Origin: Alopecurus myosuroides
Taxonomy: Eukaryota > Streptophyta > Magnoliopsida > Poales > Poaceae
Assembly: GCA_028641055.1 (NCBI GenBank)
Contig: CM054060.1
Coordinates: 209,584,445 to 209,648,444 of the forward strand
DNA length: 64,000 bases
Direction of reading: 5' to 3'
Every line of letters begins with the position of its first letter. The stretch's first letter is position 1. Made by a program: the position numbers and the translations under genes. The notes below the pieces were generated by a model that made no database searches, had not been told where the DNA came from, and was given only the letters and a program-made list of their open reading frames with translations. Shown in pieces: positions 34,956-46,782 of the stretch.

Positions 34956-37900
34956 TGTCGCACCCGGACTTCTAGAGGATACTCACAGCCCGCTAAACAG
35001 TAGATAAATGGCTTACGGGGCATACCGGCACCCGCATCTCAATGTGAGCAGGCCAACACGTAAACGTGTGACAACCACTCTCTACTATCCATCGTCTGCG
35101 TAAACCATCCCATAGAAATCCGACTACTTCCATTGACGTACTTCATAACATACACACATGGTACGTCAACGGCATTTGAACAATCGATATCACAACATAT
35201 CTCTAAGACACAAAGAAATAGAAATAAGTTGCAAATAGCTCTCACTAGAGCAGAGATAGCAAATACAATCATCCAGAGGACACATGTCCCAACAATACAT
35301 CATTACATCACAGCGGAAGCATCCAAAGTGTCTGAGTACAGACAAGATCCAAATAGGCCTAAGAGGCCGGAAACGAAAAGACGGAGCCCATCCACGATGT
35401 CTCGGATCCTGCCCGGGTCCGCTATCTACTCGTCAGCAGCCTCGTCATACTCCACGTAGTAGCCACCATGGGGATCCTCGGAAACGTCGTCTGCGGAAAC
35501 CACATCCCCAAAGGGGTCAGTACAGACAAGTACTGGCAAGCAAGACTCACAAGATACCAAAATGTACCCGGCAACACCAAGTACAGATGCTTTGGGTTCA
35601 ACGGAAGAATAGGTGATACAAAAGTGCGGCAGCAGGCTGCTCTAACCAACTACAGAAACATGCTACAAGTTCCGGCTAAAAGAAAGGGATAAGATAGCGT
35701 ATCGTAACAAACTACCACTACCCTCAAACAAACTCATCCTGGATCTCGCCCCTTATCCAAAGAAGCAATCCGAGGATAACTCACACAGTTGGATTATTGA
35801 TGGTTCAAGTTATTGTGTCAATAAGGTCTATTACTAGTCAGGTTATCATTAATTAGATGTAAGTTGTCTAATCCTTGTTAGCCAGCCCTATCACCAAGTC
35901 ATCCATAACCGCGGACAACACGGCTTCTCGAGAAGATTTAACCCTGCAGGGGTGCACCAATTTGGCCGTACACGTAAGAATACCCCGCCAGATTGGAAAT
36001 GCACTTCCACCAAGCGAGGCACTCAACACAACCCAACTCTTCTTCGCATCAAGCCCAAAGAACCACGTGCTGTGCGTGCGCGGCTAATCGAGCCCCCACG
36101 AAGAAAAGGGGGACCCTCATAGCACTGGAAGACCACGCCGCCCTAAATGCCGACTACAAAAGTTTCCACCCTGGCCTCGGGTTCGTACCTGCATATGAGT
36201 GCATCAAATGGAAAGCCCGAACTAAGTGTGGCGATTTGGACGAGATGCGAATCGAATCAGAGTTGCGGGGGGCGCCCATACACACTTCCCACACGCGGTT
36301 AGCGCGCTCAACATGGATCCAAAGGACAAAGACTTTTTCTGAGTTCGACACTAGCAGGCCTCAAAACCATACCCGGCCTCCTGCCGGTGCCTTATCATCA
36401 AATTAGCATTACCTCAAACATTAACAGGTTGTTGTTTAACATCGAGCCCCAGAACATAATAAATATGGTAACAGAAATAACGGACAGCAGACTCGAGCAC
36501 AAACAACCCTAAGCATGCTAGTAAGACACAGGCAACAAGCAATGGGGTTATAGGTGTGGAGGTGAGGCTATATCAGGGTTACAGGATAACATGTGATAGG
36601 ATCGAACACAAGCAACGAATCTTAAGGCTAGCAGGATAGACAACGGAAAGTATCGGTATCCAATGTGGAAAGGAACACAATGGTTCATGTGAGTGAATAC
36701 TTGCCTGCAAACTCAGCAGCCTGGTACTGAGCTAATTCCTCAGAAGTAGTGTCGTAAACTTCGTCTGTCTCAACGTCGTCGTCTATCCGAGAAGAAGCAA
36801 ACAAACAACGCAGAGAGACAAACAATCAATAACATGGCATAATGCACAATCATGGGATTATGCATGGCAATTTAATTGATGCATCAATGATAAGCTAGTT
36901 GACATGGTAACATAATTAAATGGGCCCATATGCAATTTGGATTGCATATGGAAATCCCATGAATTTAAGGTTGGATTAAATGATCTACAAATAACCAACA
37001 TGTGAAAGTGGATTAGCATGATGCATGGATGAGGAAAACAAAAAGAAAACAACAATAGATTCAATTTGAAATGAAGTTTACCAAGTTTGGAAATTTATTT
37101 ATTAAGTTATGAAATTTGGCTTCTTAAAGGTGTTACACAAGCATTTGTTGTTTTCACCAATTTTAATTGTTCAAAATAGACAACAAAATTCATAATTGGA
37201 AAGAAAACAAAATTTTAGGTGCAATACATGTTTCATTTATTGGAAAAGGATTTAAAATGAATTAATTATGATTTAAACAAGTTTAAACAAGATTTAAATG
37301 AATTTAATTCAAGTATGAAATTATTTGAATTTTTATTTGTTCAAAACATTAAATAAAACTCATATTTGAAAATATTATATTTTTCTGGTTAGAAAACATA
37401 TTTTATATGTTCAAAAAGAATTTAATTTGACCAAGTTATGAATTTAGCAATTTTAAATGATTTAAACAAGGTTTAACTTATTTAACCAATTTTTATTACT
37501 CAAAACATGAAACAAAGTTTATATTTGAAAAGGTGGTTCAATTTGGCATGGAAAACATATTTATATGTGACATTTGAATTAATTTTGAATTAGTTATGAA
37601 TTTAATCAAATTTGTAATGAGTTGTTTGAATTTGAAATTTTGAAAACATTTGAAATGTTCAAAACAGAAAACAAATGATTTAAACAGTTAGAGAATTAAA
37701 TTTGGTACAGAAAACATATTTTATTTATTTAAATTGGATTTGAAATGCACAAGTTATTCAATTTTGAAATTTGTGGGCTAATCTGTAATTTTTAAAAGCA
37801 TACAGATTGGTCCAGGGGCCTAGGTGCGAAAATAAACTTCAGATTAGGTCCCTGGGGACCTTTTCTACCCAGCAGAACGACCCCTGGGTCACTGGCCTAT

Positions 37901-39426
37901 GGGCCAGTGCCCAGCTGGCGCTGCGTGGGCGCCTGCGTGGCCACCGCTGCCAATGGCAGGTGGGGCCAGCGTGCACGCGTGGCATAGCGCAAAAAGGTTG
38001 GTTTAATCCGCGCGGGCGGGGGCTCGAACCCGCGCCGCGGGCGCATGAGAGAAGTGCGCTGGCCAGTGCGCTGCTGTATCGTTTTTGTCAGATAGGAGGC
38101 GCGTTTGCTTTTGAGGTTCAGTTCGTTTGTTAACTGAATCTGAAAGAAATTCAGTTAACTGGATTTCGACAGTGAAGGTGCGGTGGTCACCGGCGGCGAC
38201 TGCGATGCGCTGCCGCAGTGGTTGCCCGTGGTGCGTGTGCTGCGTGCTCACGGGCGTACAGGGATGCGTGCTGGTGTTGAGGAGGCAGAGGGGAAGGGGA
38301 TCGTGCTGCTCACCGAGGGGAAGAAAAAGGAGGAGCAGGGCTCGGTGCTCGGTGGTGGCCGGCGATGGGGTTGGAGACGGCGGCGGCGATGCAGGCCCTC
38401 CCCGTCCTCGTTGTGATGTCGTGGAGGTAGAGGAAGCAGAGGGGACTCGATTCCCGTGCTCAACCAGCGAGGAGGAGGGCCATAGCGGCGGCGATCACCA
38501 GAGATGGCGGCGGTGGCTTTCGGTGGAGGTGCAGAACAGAGGTAGGGGAGAGGAAAAACGACGGCGGCGAGAGGGAGAAAGGAGGGAGGAGAGATTAGGG
38601 CAGAGGGAGAGCTCGGGCTCGAGCTTAAAAGGAGGAGGAGAGCGTCTCCCGGCCGTCCCATCTGCCGTACTGCCGACGTGGGCAGCGGCGATGGACGCCG
38701 TACAGGTAAGGGACGAGGGGGGGTACCAGGCCGTGGCTGGTGGGCTGGGCTCAGCCCACTGGCCTGCCTCTCCCCTCTGTTTTTTTTTTGTTTTTTTCTG
38801 TTTAATGAAACTGTCTTTTATTTTTGCAGAAATAGAAAAGGAAGAAAAGGAAGGTTTTTAGGGGGGTTTAAAATTTGGTGATAAATTTTTATATCTTGTT
38901 ATTTACAAAACCCAACTGTGCTAAGTTTGTTTTTTCAAGATTTGAATTCTTGGTTGCTGTTTGTATTTCATTTGAATTTGAGTGAAATTGATATTAAATG
39001 AATAATTGAAACTTAAGCAATTTAAAAGTTTTTAATTTCAAATTTATTTGAAACAAATGATTGGAGTGTTTTGTAATTTTCATAAATTTCAAAATGGTTG
39101 CTGTTTGGAAATTTAATTGAATTTTGAATGAAATTTGAATTAATTAGATTATTTAACTTAAGCAAGTTAATGGTTTGATCTTCCAACTTTAATGGAAACA
39201 AAATGATGTTTGGGTTTGAAATTTTCATTTGAAAATTGTAACAGAACAAGTATGAAAAAAGATTTGAAATTTGATTTGAAAATTCAAATGGAAAACAAGG
39301 GAAAACAAAAGGAAAACAAATGAAAACAAATGCAAAACAAATGCAATGCTTATGATGTCATGATGCAAAACATAAATTAACAAAAAGAAAACATTCTAAA
39401 GGAGTTTTCATACTTGGGATGTTACA
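34956..39426 (-). repeat. 3' LTR of chromovirus A (4,471 bp)
   Basis: On the minus strand it starts TGTAACATCCC and ends GGGTGCGACA. It is homologous to the LTRs at 40823 and 46783 but 668 bp shorter and clearly diverged. It contains four units of a 159-bp repeat (37170-37760), a GC-rich island (37810-38760) and two units of a repeat of about 146 bp (38950-39240). Frames in the GC island (38127-38861 and others) have no known domain. Confidence 0.85.
37170..37760. repeat. 159-bp tandem repeat in LTR A, four units
   Basis: Unit anchors (t)tcaaaac / ttcaaaata fall at 37170, 37340, 37500 and 37658, giving spacings of about 170, 159 and 159. Each unit also carries a gaaaacatatttta string and a caagttatgaattta-like string. 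The same repeat has five units in the related LTRs. Confidence 0.75.
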
Positions 39427-39462
39427 AAACGCCCCCCTTGAAGGAATTGCGCCCCGAGATTC

Positions 39463-40235
39463 CTACTGAGAAGAGAAAAGGTCCGGATACTTCTTGCGAA
39501 GATCCTCTTCGGTCTCCCACGTTGCCTCTTTATCAGAATGATGGGACCACTGCACTTTCAAGGACTTGGTGCTCTTGTTGCGAGTCTTACGCTCGGTCTC
39601 ATCGAGAATACGAATAGGGTGCTCCTCATAAGAGAGATATTCTTGCAGATCAATGGAATCATGATCAACTGCACGATCTGGATCTTTGAAACACCTCTTG
39701 AGCTGTGACACGTGAAACACATCGTGCACCTTGGATAGTTTTTCTGGAAGTTCAAGACGATAGGCATTTTCTGCACGCCTTGAGAGAATGTTGAAAGGAC
39801 CAATGTATCTTGGTGCAAGCTTTCCTTTGACACCAAAACGATGAGTGCCTCTGAGGGGAGTTACACGGAGATATGCTTTGTCACCAGGTGCATAAACCAT
39901 ATCCCTGTGCTTGCTGTCATAGTAGCTTTTCTAACGAGACTGAGCAATCTTGAGATTGTCACGAATGATACGAACTTTCTCTTCGGCTTCCTTAACAATG
40001 TCAGGGCCTAAGAGTGAACGTTCACCAGCTCCAGACCAATTGATTGGACTCCTGCATCTGCGGCCATAGAGAGCCTCAAATGGTGCCATGCCTAGGCTTG
40101 CTTGGAAGCTGTTGTTGTAGGAGAATTCAGCATAAGGAAGACATTCCCCCCATTTCATGCCAAAGGAGATACCACATGCTCTGAGCATATCCTCGAGAAT
40201 CTGATTGACTCTTTCGACTTGCCCTTGAGACTGAG
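39463..40235 (-). pseudogene. pol: Chromovirus A integrase C-terminal part with chromodomain
   Basis: Integrase joins retroelement cDNA to the chromosome, and the chromodomain at its end can steer insertion to marked chromatin. This fragment begins five codons before the catalytic glutamate (GQVERVNQ). It continues through the AEFSYNNSFQASLGMAPFE and YGRRCRSP motifs, the GPF/Y-like module (APRYIGPFNIL), HVSQLKRC, and a chromodomain (about 39640-39475) with HPIRILD and VQWSHHSDKEATWE. A TAG at 39931-39933 replaces what appears to be a Gln codon (SR-stop-KSYYDSKHRD). The upstream part is at 57233-58360. Confidence 0.9.
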
Positions 40236-40822
40236 TGATAAGGATGGACCTAAGGATGATGTTCTCACAAGCATGAATGGAGAGTTGATAGAAGACAACA
40301 TGATCATGGTGAAAACAAATATTCAAGAGGTGGAAAATAAGATCACATTGTTGAAAACAATCAATCAAGATGGTGGAAACAATTCATAACAATTGTTATT
40401 CAATAGAAACAATTGTTATTCATCAATTTGACAAGGGGATGAGTGCCTCCACAAGGTTAAATGCACTCATTGATGGACAAGCAAGAGGAGGGCCCACAAG
40501 GAAGCCCAATGCGCCATGATATGTCCTAGTAGTAATAGAATTGGTTTGTATACCAATATTGGCCGCACCCCTTTGTGTGTGGGGTCGGTTTGTATCCTAT
40601 GGTAGTTGTGTTAGGAGTCCTAGTCCAATTAGGAGTTGTGCTTGCGCAAGGAGGAGCCTTGTGGCCGCACCACCTCTCATATATACCCCTTGGGGCGCAT
40701 AGGAGAGGGGAGAACAAGTTTAAACCAAAAACCCCCAAAACCCTAGCCTCTAGATTGTATTGCTTGTAAAGCATTCATCTTGAAGTTTACCAATTGCAAA
40801 GCAGCGTGATATCTTGTTATTC
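40236..40822 (+). repeat. 5' LTR of the CRM-like element, first part
   Basis: These 587 bp match 56427-57013 with three differences (near 40350, 40675 and 40797). A TATA-like catatatacc lies near 40680. It ends with tattc (40818-40822), the target duplicate of the inner insertion; the LTR resumes at 51927. Confidence 0.95.
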
Positions 40823-43042
40823 TGTCGCACCCGGACTTCTAGGGGATACTCACAGTCCGTTAAACAGTAGATAAATGGCTTACGGGGCATACCGGCACCC
40901 GCATCTCAATATGAGCAGGCCAACACGTAAATGTGTGACAACCATTCTCTTACTATTCATCGTCTGCGCAAACCATCCCGTAGAAATCCAGATACTTCCG
41001 TTGACGTACTTCAAAACATACACACATGGTACGTCAACGGCGTTTGAACAACTAATATCACAACAGATCTCTACGACACAAAAGATGAAAATAAGTTGCA
41101 AATAGCTCTCATTAGAGCAGAGATAGCAAATACAATCATCCAGAGGACACATGTCCCAACAATTCATCATTACATCACAGCGGAAACATCCAAAAATGTC
41201 TGAGTACAGACAAGATCCAAATAGGCCTAAGAGGCCGGAAACGAAAATACGGAGCCCATCCACGAAGTCTCGGATCCTGCCCGGGTCCGCTATCTACTCG
41301 TCAGCAGTCTCGTCATACTCCACGTAGTAGCCACCATGGTGATCCTCGGAAATGTAGTCTGCGGAAACCACAGCCCCAAAGGGGTCAGTACATAGACGTA
41401 CTGGCAAGCAAGACTCACAATTCACCAAAGTGTAACCCGTCAACACCAAGCACAGATGCTCTGGGTCCAACGGAAGAAAGGGGGTGATACAAAAGATGCG
41501 GCAGCTGGCTGCTCTAACCAACTACAGAGTTGCTATACTTCCGGCTATCAGAAAAAGGGATAAGATAGCGTATCGTAACCCACTATAACTAACCACCAAA
41601 CAAACCCATCCTGGATCTCGCCCCTTATCCAAAGAAGCAATCCGAGGATAACTCACACAGTTGGATTAATGATGGTTCAAGTTATTGTGTCAATAAGACT
41701 ATTACTAGTCAATTTATCATTAGTTAGGTGTAAGTTGTTCTGAGTACTTGTTAGCCAGTACTTTCACCAAGTAGTCCATAAACGCGGAAAACACGGCTTC
41801 TCGAGAAGATTTAACCCTGCAGGGATGCACCAATTTGGTCGTACACGTAAGAATGACCCGCCAGGCGGGGAGCTAACCCACCAAGCGAGGCACTCAACAC
41901 AACTCAACTCTTCTTCGCATCAAGCCCAAAGAACCACATGTTGTGCGTGCGCGGCTAATCGAGCCCCACGAAGAAAAGGGGGCCCTCATAGCACTCTAAG
42001 ACCACGCCGCCCTAAATGCCGACTACAAAAGTTCCACCCTGGCGCCAAGGGTTCACATCTGCACATGCATGCATCAAATGGAAAGCCCGAACTAAGTGTG
42101 GCGATTTGGACGAGATGCGAATCGAATCAAATTGAGGGGGGCGCCCATACTCGCTTCCCACATGCGGTTAGTGCGCTCATCATGGATCAGTAGACAAGAC
42201 CCTTTTCCTAATTAGGGTCGACACTAGAAGGCTTCAAAACCACGCGGGGCCTCCTGCCGGTGCCTTATCGTCAAATTATTATTACCTCAAAATTAACAGG
42301 TTGTTGTTTAACATCAAGCCCTAGAACATGATAGAGATATAGTAACAGAAAGTAACTAACAGCAGACTCGAGCAAAACAACCCTAAGCATACTAGTAAGA
42401 CACGGGCTCAAACAACGGGGTTATGGGAGTGGAGGTGAGGCAATATCAGGGTTAAAGGATACATGTGATAGGTTCGTAACAGAAGCAACTATTCATAGGG
42501 CTAGCAGAATAGACAACGGAAAGTACCGGTAACCAATGTTGAAAAGGAATACAGTGGTTCATGTGAGTGAATACTTGCCTGCAAAACCCAGTAGCCTGGT
42601 ACTGAGCTAGATCCTTAGAAGGGGTGTCGTAAGTATCGTCGGTCTCAACGTCGCCGTTTATCCGAGAAGAAGCAAACAAACAACGCAGAGAGATAAACAA
42701 TCAATAACATGGCATAGTGCACAAACATGGGATGATGCATGTCAATTTAGTTGATGCATCAGGAATAAACTAGTTGACAAGATAACATGTTTAAATGGAC
42801 CCATATGCAATTGGATTGCATATGGAAAGCCCATGAATTAAGGGTGAAACAATTGTTTTACAATTAACCAATAGGTGAAAGTGGATTGGCGTGATGCATG
42901 GATGAAGAAAACAACAAAATAACAACAATAGAAGCAATTAGAAATAGGGTTTAACAAGTTTGGAATTTTATTTATTAAGTTATGAAATTTTGGTTCCTTA
43001 AAGGTGTTACACAAGCATTTGTTGTTTTCACCAATTTTAATT

Positions 43043-43740
43043 GTTCAAAATAAGATAACAAAGTTCATATTTGGAAATAACACAAAATTTTAGGTGGATT
43101 ACATGTCTCACTTATTGAAAAAGGATTTAGAATAAATTACTTATGAATTAAGCAAGTTTAAACAAGAATTAAATGAATTTAATTCAAACATGAACTTATT
43201 TGAGTTTTTATTTGTTCAAAACATTAAACCAAATTCATATTTGAAAAGTTTATACTTTTATGGTTTGAAAACATATTTTATATGTCCCAAAATAAATTAG
43301 TTTGACCAAGTTATGAATTTAGCAATATTAAATGATTTAAACAAGGTTTAAATTATTTAACCAATTTTAATTATTCAAAACATGAAACAAATTTTATATT
43401 TGGAAAGGTGGTTTAATTTAGCATGGAAAACATATTTTATTTGTTGAAATTGGATTTAAAATGAGCAAGTTATTAATTTGGCAATTTTAAATGCATTAAT
43501 TAGGAAACAGTTGTTTTCAGCAATTTAAATTATTCAAAACAGCAAACAAAATTGATATTTGGAAAGTACATGAAAAGTTGATTGGAAAACATATTAAGTT
43601 TGTTGGATTTGGAATTTTTTTGTTCAAGTTATGAATTTTGCAAAATTAAGTGAATTAGACAAGTTTTTAAATATTTCACCAATTCAAAATATTCAAAACA
43701 GTAACCAAATTGCATTGAAAAGGTTGAAAACATGTAGCAA
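43043..43740. repeat. 159-bp tandem repeat in BC 3' LTR, five units
   Basis: Anchor ttcaaaac/ttcaaaata falls at 43043, 43215, 43374, 43533 and 43692; the last three spacings are exactly 159. Units share a gaaaacatatttta string and tatttggaaa. The other LTR of BC has the same array at about 49003-49700. Confidence 0.85.
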
Positions 43741-45312
43741 ATGTTTCACTGAACATTTTGAGCTATTAAACATAATTTTAGGGTGATTATTGAATTTATT
43801 ATGCAATTTTCCATAATCATTCTTATTCTGCCATTTTTAGTAAACAGAGGGAAACATGCTCAAAATTAATTCAATTGTGACCAAATAAAATACCAATGTG
43901 TAGAGTTTGTTAAGACAAATTTTTAGAGCCCAAGTTTGCTTAAATTGGATGAACCAAACTCAAGTTATGAAATTCCAAAGTTTCCAATTTTTATTGCATT
44001 TTCAGTAATTAATTATTTAGGGCAAAAAGTATTACAGAAACATGTTGCAAACTTGACATTAACAGAAAGGGCTCAAGATTATGAATCCACAGGATTTTGA
44101 ATCATTCAAATTGGAGTAATATTCAATTTTATATTGATTTTTGAGTTAAGTGCTCAGATCTGAGTTTCGGAAAGTTGGGCAGAAAAAAGAAAAAAAAGCT
44201 GAGACAAAAAGGGTGTGGCTTGGGGGATCGAACCCAGCACCTGAGGCTTGCTCGCAAGGGTTCTAGCCAGTGGGGTGTGCTTGCGAGTTGTTGACAGAAG
44301 GGGAACGCGGTGGGGTTATGGTTCAGAATCGCCTACTGAATTTAATTCGGAAAAAGGAACAGGGAAAAGGTGGGGGCTGGGATTCGATCCTGGGATCGCT
44401 GGGTGCGCGCGCAGGGGGTTTAACCAGTGCGGTGGTGTGCTGTTTGTTGATAGCGAAGGGCACGGGGGAGGTTAAGGTGTGGCTCGCGGCCTGCGCTGCC
44501 GAAACTGACTGCACGTTCACGGAACAGAGCGATCAGAGGATGGTCGTCGGCGATCTGCTGCTCGCCGGAGGGTGCCGTGGGGTGGCCGTGGGTGCTGGTG
44601 CTCGTGGCGCTTGTGCTGCGGGAGGGAGAGGAGGAGGAAGGAGATGGAGGGAAAAGGGCTCACCTCGAGCGGTACAGAAGGCGCAGGGGTCGGGGCAGAG
44701 CAGTGGTTGGCCGGCGAGAAGATGGGCACGGCGGCGGCGCCTCGGGCGCTCCCGGCCCGCGCCGAGGGGTGGAGGAGGGAGCCCGCGGTGGGGGCTTTCC
44801 ATTCCCGCCCTCGCCATGGCCGGAGGGGAGCTCGGGCTCCGATGATCGCCGGAGGGAGGAAGGGGAGAATTCGGTTGTGGTATAGAGAAGTTCAGAGAAG
44901 AGGGACAGCGAGAGGAGAGAGATGGAGGAGAAAGAGATGGAGGCGGGGAGAGGGAGAAGATGGGCTAGGGGAGGGGCTAGGGCACCCTAGGGTTAGATAT
45001 AGGAGAAGGGGGAAGCTCACAGCCGTTGCTCTCCTTCTCTGTATACGTGGCTATGGTGGATGGAGACCGTACAGAGGTAGAAGAAAGGTGGAAGGGGTAT
45101 GGGCCAAGGGAAAAGGATTTGGGCTGGGCCTCTCTCTCTCCCTGTGCTCTGCTTTTATTTTTTTGTTTTGTTACTTTTTTTTGCTGATTTGGAAATAGGA
45201 AGAAACAATAGGGTTTTTGAGTTCGAAATTTTTAGGGAAATTTTGTAACAACTCCTTAATGTAATAGTAACAAATTGCAAGTTTTGAATTCCAAAAAAAA
45301 TTATTGAATTAT

Positions 45313-45740
45313 GTTGCTGTTTGAACTTGGAGTGAATTTGAATGAATTTTGTGATTAATTGATTATTGAAAACAAGATTTTAAATAGGGTGATCATATAA
45401 TTTTACTTGGAAGCAAATGATTAGAATTGTTTTGGTAATTTTCATAAGTTGAACTTGGGTGCTGTTTGTGAACTTATTTGAATTTGAAAGCAATTTGAAT
45501 TAATTGAACTATTAAAAGCCAATTTTAAATAGTTTGAACCTTATGGTTTAAGGAAACAAATGATGGAAGTGTTTTGTCATTTTCATAACTTTCAAAAGGG
45601 GTTGTTGTTTTGGAAATTAATTGAATTTTCAAAGGGTTTGGTATTAAATTAATTTTGATAGAAACAAAACAATAGTTTTGGAATCACAACTTTTATGGAA
45701 ACAAATGATTGTTTTGATTTGAAATATCATTTTGGAAATT
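45313..45740. repeat. Tandem repeat of about 145 bp near the TGTAACA end of the BC LTR, three units
   Basis: The string gttgctgtttg and its variants occur at 45313, 45458 and 45601 (spacing 145 and 143), each followed by gaatttgaa/attaattgaa-type sequence and by gaaacaaatgattg-like strings. LTR A has two units at 38952 and 39098. Confidence 0.7.
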
Positions 45741-45961
45741 GTAACATCACAAGTATGAAACAAGAGGTTTAAAATTTGGTTTGAAATTCAAATAGAAAAC
45801 AAAGGAAAACAAATGAAAATAGTTGGAAAACAAATGAAAACAGAGGAAAAGAAATGGAAAACAAGCAAAACAAATGCAATGAACATGATGCCATGATGCA
45901 AAACATAAAATAACAGATAGCAAACATTCTAATGGCTATTTTTCATACTTGGGATGTTACA

Positions 45962-46782
45962 AAACGCCCCCCCTTGAAGGCATCGCGCCCCAAGATTCCT
46001 ACTGAGAAAAGAAAAGGTCCGGATACTTCTTGATCCTCTTGAGCTGTGTCACGTGAAACACATCGTGCACCTTTGATAGTTTTTCTGGAAGTTCAAGATG
46101 ATAGGCATTCCTGGCAACTCTTCTGGAAAGATGTCAGGGAATTTGGAAACCACCGGAACATTTTTGAGTAAAGGGAGAGGTTTTCTATGTAGGGTGTATA
46201 GCTGGATAGAATTTGATTCATTTGGCGAATAGACTATCTGGCCAGAAGGGTGGAACAGAGTTATTGATTAGACGCCGGTAGAATAACTGAAATGGGAAGC
46301 AACAACAAGGTTTGCACGGACGAAAAGGATGTTGAGAAGAACAGGATATCGAAGCAACATCGGGAAAACGAGAACAAAACACTCCTGAGGTACTACGGAA
46401 AACCCATCCGGGCTTCTAAAGGATCAATATCTACTGCTTAAGGAATAGAGGATCTGCTTCCGGGGCTTACACGCCTCCGTTCTCAATCGTGAGTAGGCAA
46501 CATGATAAATCATGTCACAACCACCTCCATTCCTATGGTCTAGTAGATATAACCATCCTAGAGAAACCAGGATACGTGAAATCCTAACTTGAAAGTTTAG
46601 ATGAGAAGGGAAAACAACGTTGCACTTCCTTACCAGAAAAGGGAGGGTGGGTGGTGAAAGAAGAAAAAGAACAGAATTCCTACTCTCACGTTTCATTTTT
46701 CCTATATAGCTACAAAATAGTTTCTAGACTCAACTGCGACCAGTAAAAGGGATCCTACAGGCAGACAGGCTCTGATACCATT
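45962..46782 (-). mobile_element. 821-bp interior of element BC
   Basis: Next to the polypurine tract, about 180 bp match the pol end of chromovirus A, but with a deletion: aggtccggatacttcttg (as at 39480-39498) is followed directly by sequence equivalent to about 39690-39770. The middle is unassigned. The segment 46400-46590 resembles the GGGTGCGACA end region of the LTR itself. The last 15 bp is the primer site. No protein is encoded; the frame at 46424-46696 has no domain. Confidence 0.85.
46768..46780 (-). other. tRNA-iMet primer binding site of element BC
   Basis: On the minus strand this reads TGGTATCAGAGCC, two bases inside the 5' LTR end. It matches plant initiator tRNA and is intact. 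Confidence 0.92.

Larger units (their letters stand above)
40823..45961 (-). repeat. 3' LTR of element BC (5,139 bp)
   Basis: It has the same length as 46783-51921. It contains a 159-bp tandem repeat (43043-43740), a GC-rich island with tRNA-gene-like B-box strings (about 44210-45140) and a repeat of about 145 bp (45313-45740). Frames such as 44270-44845 and 44572-45198 lie in the GC island. The matching frames in the partner LTR differ in start or end, so they are not counted as genes. Confidence 0.92.

Noticed and set aside
38127..38861. 244-codon ORF
   Set aside because: GC island of LTR A, low-complexity R/G/E-rich translation, not kept in the homologous BC LTRs.
40102..40389. 95-codon + strand ORF
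   Set aside because: It crosses the junction between chromovirus A (antisense) and the CRM-like LTR, so the frame is accidental; its end repeats the LTR-encoded tail.
44222..44300. Possible tRNA gene
   Set aside because: Only a B-box-like string is seen; no cloverleaf or A box could be built by eye.
44270..45198. 191- and 208-codon ORFs, mirrored at 50389-51158
   Set aside because: They are in the GC island of the BC LTRs. Lengths and starts differ between the two copies, compositions are R/G/A-rich, and both strands are open.
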